Below are positions 7,463-12,741 of a stretch of DNA of 12,741 nt, one piece after another. The notes under the pieces are model-generated. The model did not search any database. It was not told the origin of the DNA and worked only from the letters and a program-made list of their open reading frames with translations. Source of the DNA: an uncultured Roseburia sp. (GTDB taxonomy: Bacteria > Bacillota > Clostridia > Lachnospirales > Lachnospiraceae); NCBI GenBank assembly GCA_945928585.1, contig CAMENQ010000029.1, forward strand, positions 1-12,741. Reading direction: 5' to 3'. A program made the position numbers and the translations under genes. Position 1 is the first letter of the stretch, and every line of letters starts with the position of its first letter.

Positions 7463-8296
7463 ATGAAATTTACAAAAATGCATGGCTGTGGTAACGATTA
7501 CATATATGTAAACTGTTTTGAGGAGAAAGTAGAAAACCCTTCGGAAACTGCCAAAAAAGTAAGTGATGTACATTTTGGAATAGGCTCCGACGGCCTGATA
7601 CTTATAAGACCGTCTGAGGTGGCAGATTTCCGTATGTCTATGTATAATGCCGACGGTTCAGAGGGAAAAATGTGTGGAAACGGCATAAGGTGTGTTGCAA
7701 AGTATGTCTATGACTTTGGACTGACGCAAAAAACCACTATTACCGTAGAAACACTTTCAGGAATAAAGACACTTGAGCTTTCCGTAAAAGACGGCAAAGC
7801 ACAAAGTGTAAAGGTAAACATGGGAAAGGCTATACTTAAACCCTGTGACATACCTGTAAAATATGATAAAAAGGACATTATGGTAAATGAGCCTGTAGAC
7901 GTAGACGGCAGTATATACAATATAACATGTGTTTCTATGGGAAATCCACACTGCATTACCTTTGTGGATGATGTTAACAATGTAGATATAGAAAAAATCG
8001 GACCAAAATTTGAAAACCATACCATATTTCCGGACAGAGTAAATACAGAGTTTATACACGTGGTGGACAGAACACACATAGATATGAGAGTGTGGGAAAG
8101 AGGTTCGGGAGAGACTTTCGCCTGCGGTACGGGAGCCTGTGCAAGTGTGGCAGCCTGTGTGTTAAATGGTCTTACAGACAGAAAGGTTACGGTTCACCTG
8201 TTAGGTGGAGATTTGGATATTGAATATTTAGAAGATGGTACCGTATATATGACAGGACCGGCTTCTGTTGTCTGCACCGGGGAGGTATATTTGTAA
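7463..8296 (+). CDS. dapF: Diaminopimelate epimerase
   Basis: DapF converts LL-diaminopimelate to meso-diaminopimelate in the cytoplasm, the last common step before lysine and the building block used by MurE. The 277-residue length is typical. Both catalytic cysteines are present in their usual settings: Cys71 in MCGNGIRC and Cys221 in FACGTGAC. Substrate-binding positions are also seen: Asn11 in MHGCGND, Asn62 in YNADGS, Asn161 in GNPHC and Glu212-Arg213 in WERGSGET. The ATG at 7463 is preceded by AAAGGG with nine bases of spacing and opens with the family's usual MKFTKMHGCGND. The last codon and stop (TTG TAA) form the beginning of the tandem repeat array that follows. murE starts 151 bases downstream on the same strand. 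Confidence 0.97.
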   Translation: MKFTKMHGCGNDYIYVNCFEEKVENPSETAKKVSDVHFGIGSDGLILIRPSEVADFRMSMYNADGSEGKMCGNGIRCVAKYVYDFGLTQKTTITVETLSGIKTLELSVKDGKAQSVKVNMGKAILKPCDIPVKYDKKDIMVNEPVDVDGSIYNITCVSMGNPHCITFVDDVNNVDIEKIGPKFENHTIFPDRVNTEFIHVVDRTHIDMRVWERGSGETFACGTGACASVAACVLNGLTDRKVTVHLLGGDLDIEYLEDGTVYMTGPASVVCTGEVYL

Positions 8297-8384
8297 GCTG
8301 AGACATTTGTAAGTTGAAACGTTTGTAAACTGAGACGTTTGTAATTGAAACGTTTGTAATTGAGGAATTTGTAAGCTGAGATAT
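8291..8384 (+). repeat. Six-unit 15-16 bp tandem repeat array
   Basis: Units start at 8291, 8307, 8323, 8339, 8354 and 8369 with lengths 16, 16, 16, 15, 15 and 16. Each begins TTGTAA and goes on roughly as gcTGAgACgT; the sixth is nearly the same as the first. The first unit contains the last codon and stop of dapF. A worn seventh copy (TTATAAAC) follows. The array fills most of the dapF-murE gap, just upstream of a candidate murE promoter. There are no spacers, so it is not a CRISPR. Possible roles are an operator array built of TGTAA half-sites or simple slippage growth; the sequence does not decide. Confidence 0.85.
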
Positions 8385-8422
8385 TTATAAACGCTTACAT
8401 ATACTGAATTAAAGAGTATAAT
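8370..8422 (+). promoter_or_regulatory. Candidate murE promoter overlapping a dyad
   Basis: CTTACA at 8394-8399 and TATAAT at 8417-8422 are 17 bases apart; the -10 box is a perfect match and the -35 box matches four of six. The -35 box is part of a 7-bp inverted repeat, TGTAAGC (8370-8376) with GCTTACA (8393-8399), whose left half lies in the last unit of the tandem array. A protein binding these half-sites would cover the -35 region. The promoter is a motif match, and control through the dyad is inference. Confidence 0.45.
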
Positions 8423-8447
8423 TTTAAATTTAAAAAGGAAAAAATAT

Positions 8448-10013
8448 ATGAAAAAATTAGAAAATTTACTTGAAAAGCTTAAATTTGACGTGATATGTGG
8501 CAATACTCACATAGACACGGAAAACTTAAGGATGGATTCCCGCAAGGTATCTAAGGGGGATGTGTTTGTCTGTATACACGGTGCCAATTTTGATGGACAC
8601 AAGTTTATAACAGATGTCATAAAAAAAGGTGCCATAGGAATTGTAGTGGAGCAGAAGGTTGATTTGGAAAATATATGTGCTGCACTTAAGGAGGACGGAT
8701 ATTTTGCGGACAAAAATATTGCAGATGACAGTATAAGAAACATTGAAAAAAGCAAATACCCATTTACCATAGTAAAAGTAGACAATACGAAGTATGCACT
8801 TGCCTGTATGTCGGCAGCATATTTTGACTATCCGGCAGAAAAGCTGAAAACAATAGGTATAACAGGTACAAAAGGAAAAACCACTACATCATATATGGTA
8901 TATGAGGTTTTACAGAAAGCCGGAATAAAAACAGGACTTATAGGCACTATAGAGACTATAATAGGTGATGAGCATATACCGTCAGTAAACACTACTCCTG
9001 AATCCTACGAAGTACAGAAGACCTTTGCTAAAATGGTGGAAAAAAACATAGAAGCCGTTGTTATGGAGGTTTCATCACAGGGACTTATGCTTCACAGAGT
9101 ATCAGGCTTTACCTTTGATTATGGAATATTTACTAATTTAGGAAAAGACCATATAGGTGAAAATGAGCATAAGGACTTTGAGGACTATATGCATTGTAAA
9201 TCACTTTTGTTTAAACAGTGCAAACATGGCATTATAAATGTGGATGACGATCACGCAAAGGATATGATAAAAGACGCTGTCTGCCATATAGAAACCTTTG
9301 GAATGAACGAGAAGGCAGACCTTAGGGCAGGAGACATAAGTCTTTATACAGAGCCGGGAGTTTTGGGCATAGCTTATGACCTTACCGTAAAGGGTGATAA
9401 AACTTATCCCCTTAGGATAGATATTCCGGGTAAATTTAATGTATACAATTCCCTTACGGCAATAGCGGTATGCAGACATTTTACACATGACATGAGCCTT
9501 ATAGAAAATGTACTTTCAGATATAAGAGTGAGAGGAAGAGCAGAGATAGTTCCTGTTTCAGAGGATTTTACAGTTATGATAGATTATGCCCACAATGCTA
9601 TGAGCCTTGAAAGTCTTTTAGCTTCATTAAAGGAATATAATCCAAAGCGAATAGTCACAGTATTTGGATGTGGAGGAAACAGAGACAGAAACCGCCGTTT
9701 TGAGATGGGAGAGGTTTCATCAAAAATGGCAGATTTTACTGTAGTTACTTCTGATAACCCAAGACATGAAAAGCCGGAAGATATACTTGCAGATATAGTA
9801 ACAGGCGTAAAAAAGGCAGACGGAGACTACATTGCCATTATTGACAGGCAGGAGGCCGTAACATATGCCATTACTCATGCCTTAAAGGGCGATGTAATAG
9901 TTATAGCAGGAAAGGGACACGAGGACTATCAGATTATTGGAGATACAAAATACCATATGGACGACAGAGAGCTTGTTGAAAATGCCAAAAAGGATCTAAT
10001 GTTAAAAGCTTAG
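8448..10013 (+). CDS. murE: MurE, UDP-MurNAc-tripeptide synthetase (mDAP-adding)
   Basis: MurE is the cytoplasmic ATP-dependent ligase that adds the third residue of the peptidoglycan stem peptide to UDP-MurNAc-L-Ala-D-Glu. The three Mur ligase domains are visible: an N-terminal substrate domain (MDSRKVSKGDVFVCIHGANF, 29-48), a central ATPase domain with GITGTKGKTTT (137-147), NTTPE (181-185), MEVSSQGL (206-213) and Lys251, the likely carbamylated lysine, and a C-terminal domain with DYAHN (379-383), FGCGGNRDR (406-414) and GKGHEDYQ (488-495). DNPRHEKP at 436-443 is the DNPR signature of mDAP-specific enzymes; lysine-adding MurE carries a different motif here. This agrees with dapF upstream. 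About 25 extra polar residues at 82-105 separate parts of the N-terminal domain. AAGGAA at 8435-8440, seven bases before the ATG, supports the start. asnB follows after 50 bases without a terminator. Confidence 0.96.
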   Translation: MKKLENLLEKLKFDVICGNTHIDTENLRMDSRKVSKGDVFVCIHGANFDGHKFITDVIKKGAIGIVVEQKVDLENICAALKEDGYFADKNIADDSIRNIEKSKYPFTIVKVDNTKYALACMSAAYFDYPAEKLKTIGITGTKGKTTTSYMVYEVLQKAGIKTGLIGTIETIIGDEHIPSVNTTPESYEVQKTFAKMVEKNIEAVVMEVSSQGLMLHRVSGFTFDYGIFTNLGKDHIGENEHKDFEDYMHCKSLLFKQCKHGIINVDDDHAKDMIKDAVCHIETFGMNEKADLRAGDISLYTEPGVLGIAYDLTVKGDKTYPLRIDIPGKFNVYNSLTAIAVCRHFTHDMSLIENVLSDIRVRGRAEIVPVSEDFTVMIDYAHNAMSLESLLASLKEYNPKRIVTVFGCGGNRDRNRRFEMGEVSSKMADFTVVTSDNPRHEKPEDILADIVTGVKKADGDYIAIIDRQEAVTYAITHALKGDVIVIAGKGHEDYQIIGDTKYHMDDRELVENAKKDLMLKA

Positions 10014-10063
10014 GCATTGATGCAGATGCAGACAGATTATAAAAAAGAAAGGACACAGGAAAT

Positions 10064-11932
10064 ATGTGCGGATTTAGCGGATTTATTGGAGAGACAGAAG
10101 GTGGAGCGGAGAGCCGCAAAGAGGTTCTTAAGAGAATGATGGATAAAATTGCCCACAGAGGACCTGATTCAGAGGGTATGTTTGTGGACGACAGAGTGGC
10201 TTTAGGCTTCAGAAGACTTAGTATTATTGACCTTGACAATGGTTCACAGCCTATGTTTAATGAGACAGGCGATGTGGTTATAGTATTTAACGGAGAAATA
10301 TATAATCACCTTGATATAAGAAAAGAACTTATTGAAAAAGGACACGTATTCGCAAACAATGCAGATACGGAGGTTATCATTCACGGCTATGAGGAATATG
10401 GTGTGGATATACTATATAAGCTTAGGGGAATGTTTGCATTTGTCATATATGACATGAAAAAGGAACTGGTATTTGCAGCGAGAGATTATTTTGGAATTAA
10501 GCCGTTTTATTATTCACTTCAGGAGAAAAATCTTATATTTTCTTCCGAAATAAAGAGCATACTGGAGTTCCCTAATATAAAGAGACAGCTAAACGAGGAA
10601 GCATTGGAGCAGTATCTGTCTTTTCAGTATTCCGTCCTTCCTGAGACATTTTTCAAGGGAATATATAAGCTTCCGGCAGGACACTATATGATGTATAGTG
10701 GTGGCAAGCTTGAAATAATGAGATATTTTAACCCTCTTATGGAGCCTGAAAAGGAGTCGGACAAGCCTCTTAATGAAACCGTAAGCGATTTGGAGAAAAT
10801 AGTACACGAAACAGTAGATGCACATATGATAGCTGACGTTGAGGTAGGCTCACTTCTTTCAAGCGGTGTAGATTCAAGCTATGTAGTTTCTGAGTTTCCG
10901 GGACAGAAGACATTTACGGTAGGTTTCCTTGACAAAAACAGCAAATACAACGAAATCGGATATGCTGAAGGTCTTACAAAGGAATTAAATAAAGAAAATT
11001 ACAGCAAAAATATAACAGGTGATGAATATTTTAATGTTATACCAAAGGTTATGTATTACATGGATGAGCCTCTTGCTGACCCTGCATGTATAGCCCTTTA
11101 CTTTGTAGATGAGCTTGCAAGCAAACAGCTAAAGGTAGTTCTTTCAGGTGAAGGTGCAGACGAGTTTTTCGGAGGCTACAATATTTACCATGAGCCTATA
11201 TCACTGAAAGGTTATCAGAGAATACCTAAGTGTATAAGAAAAGCTTTGGCAGCAGTAGCAAAAAAGCTTCCTGATTTTAAGGGAAAGAACTTTATTATAA
11301 GAGGAAGTAAATCAGTGGAGGAACGTTTTATAGGAAACGCAAACCTTTTCTCAGTGGAGGAAAGAGAAAAACTTTTAAAGACAAAGCTTACCCATATTAA
11401 GCCTTCTGAACTTGTAAAGCCATTTTATGACCAGTGCAAGGGACTTAATGACATAGCAAAAATGCAGTATATAGATATAAACTTCTGGCTTCAGGGAGAC
11501 ATTCTTTTAAAGGCAGACAAAATGAGTATGGCTCATTCACTTGAATCAAGAGTGCCGTTTCTTGATATAAATGTATTTGATTATGCAAAGAAAATGCCGA
11601 TAGATTACAGATGTAACGATAAGGCTACGAAATATGCCTTCCGTATAGCTGCAAAGAAGCATTTGCCTGAGGCAACAGCCAATAAGAAAAAGCTGGGATT
11701 CCCTGTGCCAATCAGGGTATGGCTTAAGGAGGATAAGTATTTCGATAAAGTAAAGGAAGCATTTACAAGTGAAACAGCTGAGAAATATTTTGATACAGAT
11801 ATGCTTAATCAGCTTTTAAATGACCACAGGGACGGAAAGGCAGACAACAGCAGAAAAATATGGACTATTTATGTATTCCTTGTATGGCATAAGATATATA
11901 TTGAAGCTGAAAATGTAGAGATACCTGCATAG
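10064..11932 (+). CDS. asnB: AsnB-type glutamine-dependent asparagine synthase
   Basis: The enzyme is a two-domain class II amidotransferase of 622 residues, the usual length. The N-terminal glutaminase starts with the nucleophile Cys2 (exposed after Met removal) in MCGFSGF and has HRGPD (31-35), RRLSIIDL (50-57), FNGEIYN (75-81) and ADTE (100-103). The C-terminal synthetase has the ATP pyrophosphatase loop LSSGVDSS (265-272) and SGEGADEFFGGY (361-372). All residues expected for activity are visible. The ATG is fixed by the need for Cys2; GAAAGGA lies at 10047-10053. Family members use ATP and glutamine to turn aspartate into asparagine, but some (B. subtilis AsnB, C. glutamicum LtsA) instead amidate mDAP in peptidoglycan precursors. 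Position behind dapF and murE makes that possible here; the sequence does not decide. It probably shares the murE transcript. Confidence 0.93.
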   Translation: MCGFSGFIGETEGGAESRKEVLKRMMDKIAHRGPDSEGMFVDDRVALGFRRLSIIDLDNGSQPMFNETGDVVIVFNGEIYNHLDIRKELIEKGHVFANNADTEVIIHGYEEYGVDILYKLRGMFAFVIYDMKKELVFAARDYFGIKPFYYSLQEKNLIFSSEIKSILEFPNIKRQLNEEALEQYLSFQYSVLPETFFKGIYKLPAGHYMMYSGGKLEIMRYFNPLMEPEKESDKPLNETVSDLEKIVHETVDAHMIADVEVGSLLSSGVDSSYVVSEFPGQKTFTVGFLDKNSKYNEIGYAEGLTKELNKENYSKNITGDEYFNVIPKVMYYMDEPLADPACIALYFVDELASKQLKVVLSGEGADEFFGGYNIYHEPISLKGYQRIPKCIRKALAAVAKKLPDFKGKNFIIRGSKSVEERFIGNANLFSVEEREKLLKTKLTHIKPSELVKPFYDQCKGLNDIAKMQYIDINFWLQGDILLKADKMSMAHSLESRVPFLDINVFDYAKKMPIDYRCNDKATKYAFRIAAKKHLPEATANKKKLGFPVPIRVWLKEDKYFDKVKEAFTSETAEKYFDTDMLNQLLNDHRDGKADNSRKIWTIYVFLVWHKIYIEAENVEIPA

Positions 11933-11988
11933 TGATTTTTTATATAATAGGAAATTCCTAAAGCAACAGCGTGAAATTAAGAAACTAA

Positions 11989-12051
11989 AAATTCGCGAAT
12001 GCGAATTTATAAGTGCCAAAGGAACTAAAGTTCCTGCCGAGCGGCACTTTT
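11989..12051 (+). terminator. Tandem hairpins ending in TTTT, terminator or leader RNA
   Basis: The first hairpin is AAATTCGC (11989-11996), loop GAAT, GCGAATTT (12001-12008). Two bases later a second structure starts: outer stem AAGTGCC (12011-12017) with GGCACTT (12043-12049), enclosing a perfect hairpin AGGAAC-TAAA-GTTCCT (12020-12035) and a GCCGAGC bulge, and running into TTTT at 12048-12051. TGCC at 12035-12038 can instead pair with GGCA at 12043-12046, breaking the outer stem, so two folds compete. It lies 56 bases after asnB and 23 before the next start codon. A terminator for asnB is the simplest reading; a regulated leader of the transferase gene is the alternative. I do not recognise a known riboswitch class. 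Confidence 0.6.
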
Positions 12052-12073
12052 GATACTGGAGAAAAAGTAAATT

Positions 12074-12741
12074 ATGGAAGAAAAAATATGCAGTACTGTA
12101 GTTTACGCTGCCTGTGTAACGGAGCTAAAGAATGAAGCTATATATAAGAAGGCTTATAAAAATGTTTCCATGGAGCGTCAAAAAAAAGCAGACAGCTTCC
12201 GTTTTCAAAAGGATAAAATATTATCCATCGGTTCAGAACTTTTGCTTAAGCAGGGACTTTCCGATTTGGGAATAAATATAAAAGATATATCCTATAGATA
12301 TGGGGAAAACGGAAAACCATATCTTCATGATATGGAAAATGTACATTTTAACATATCACATTCAGAGGATGTTGTAATTTGTGCCATATCACCTGAGAAA
12401 ACAGGCTGTGATATAGAAAAAACAGGGAAATATAGCCTTGAAACGGCAGAAAGATTTTTTCATAATTCAGAATATGAACTGATACTTTCACAGGGAGATG
12501 ACCGGCTAAAACAGGAAATGTTTTTCAGATTATGGACATTAAAAGAAAGCTATATAAAAATGACAGGCAGTGGTTTAAGAATTCCACTGAACTCCTTTTA
12601 TGTAAGCTTTAAGGACAATAAAGTTATATTAGAGCAAAATCTGCCCTATGGCAAATGTTATTTTCAGGAGATGGACTTATTTGACGGATATAAGAGTTCG
12701 TTATGTGGTCTGTCTTCTGATATAGGAAAAAATCAGATATT
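12074..12741 (+). CDS. Sfp-type 4'-phosphopantetheinyl transferase, 3' end cut by window
   Basis: The open frame gives 222 residues to the window end without a stop. The family's signature is complete: ERQKKADSFRF (34-44), GENGKPYL (77-84), FNISHS (92-97), GCDIEK (111-116) and FRLWTLKESYIK (151-162). Asp113, Glu115 and Glu158 match the magnesium-binding acidic residues of Sfp. The enzyme moves the phosphopantetheine arm of coenzyme A onto a serine of an acyl or peptidyl carrier protein, making it active. B. subtilis Sfp has about 224 residues, so probably only a short tail is missing. The start is set by the ATG at 12074, with TGGAGA at 12057-12062 upstream and STVVYAACV as the usual first strand. 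It follows asnB after 141 bases that hold a likely terminator. No carrier protein or synthase gene is in view, so its target (fatty acid ACP or a secondary product) is unknown. Confidence 0.93.
   Translation, partial: MEEKICSTVVYAACVTELKNEAIYKKAYKNVSMERQKKADSFRFQKDKILSIGSELLLKQGLSDLGINIKDISYRYGENGKPYLHDMENVHFNISHSEDVVICAISPEKTGCDIEKTGKYSLETAERFFHNSEYELILSQGDDRLKQEMFFRLWTLKESYIKMTGSGLRIPLNSFYVSFKDNKVILEQNLPYGKCYFQEMDLFDGYKSSLCGLSSDIGKNQI

Noticed and set aside
7708..8079. Long minus-strand open frame inside dapF.
   Set aside because: dapF on the plus strand explains this stretch fully with catalytic motifs; the antisense frame follows from its codon use.
8291..8384. Tandem array considered as a CRISPR.
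   Set aside because: Units are head to tail with no unique spacers and are too short.
8228..8503. Minus-strand open frame with repeated LQTFQLQ-like peptides.
   Set aside because: The repeats simply translate the 15-16 bp DNA array, and the frame overlaps the ends of dapF and murE on the opposite strand with no ribosome site.
10027..10036. GATGCAGATGCAGAC short direct repeat between murE and asnB.
   Set aside because: Two six-base copies only; too little to support a function.

Overview
The window is AT-rich and carries long, tightly packed genes with strong AAAGGAG-type ribosome binding sites and heavy use of ATA (Ile) and AGA (Arg) codons. The addB-addA pair, a meso-diaminopimelate (mDAP) type murE and a Thr/Glu/Pro-rich wall hydrolase all point to a low-GC Firmicute of class Clostridia. 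Lachnospiraceae is the best guess, and the species cannot be named from this sequence alone.

Layout. (1) Bases 1-4980, plus strand: the C-terminal part of addB, then complete addA, 36 bases apart and clearly one transcript; they encode the AddAB helicase-nuclease of recombinational repair. The addB frame carries an in-frame stop at 16-18, next to the window edge. (2) Bases 4983-5142: a very long inverted repeat (arms of about 74 bases, 51 bp uninterrupted at the core, 11-base loop) between the convergent addA and the next gene; it should act as a two-way terminator. (3) Bases 5133-7175, minus strand: a membrane-anchored GH25 muramidase with Thr-rich low-complexity regions on both sides of its folded domains. 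(4) Bases 7176-7462: divergent intergenic region with a promoter for each side and a 55-base palindromic element flanked by an 8-base direct repeat. (5) Bases 7463-11932, plus strand: dapF, murE and asnB. A six-unit 15-16 bp tandem repeat array lies between dapF and murE. (6) Bases 11933-12073: two stacked hairpins ending in TTTT. (7) Bases 12074-12741: a Sfp-type phosphopantetheinyl transferase cut by the window end.

How it fits together. DapF makes meso-diaminopimelate and MurE adds it to the peptidoglycan stem peptide; the DNPR motif in MurE matches that choice. AsnB follows MurE after 50 bases with no terminator. It may make asparagine, or it may amidate mDAP, as some AsnB-family enzymes are known to do; the position next to dapF and murE makes the second option worth testing. 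The divergent GH25 enzyme cuts the same polymer, so the centre of the window is largely about the cell wall. I did not find an obviously new multi-gene system. The unexplained parts are non-coding: the long palindrome, the small palindromic insertion-like element, the tandem array before murE and the double hairpin before the transferase gene.
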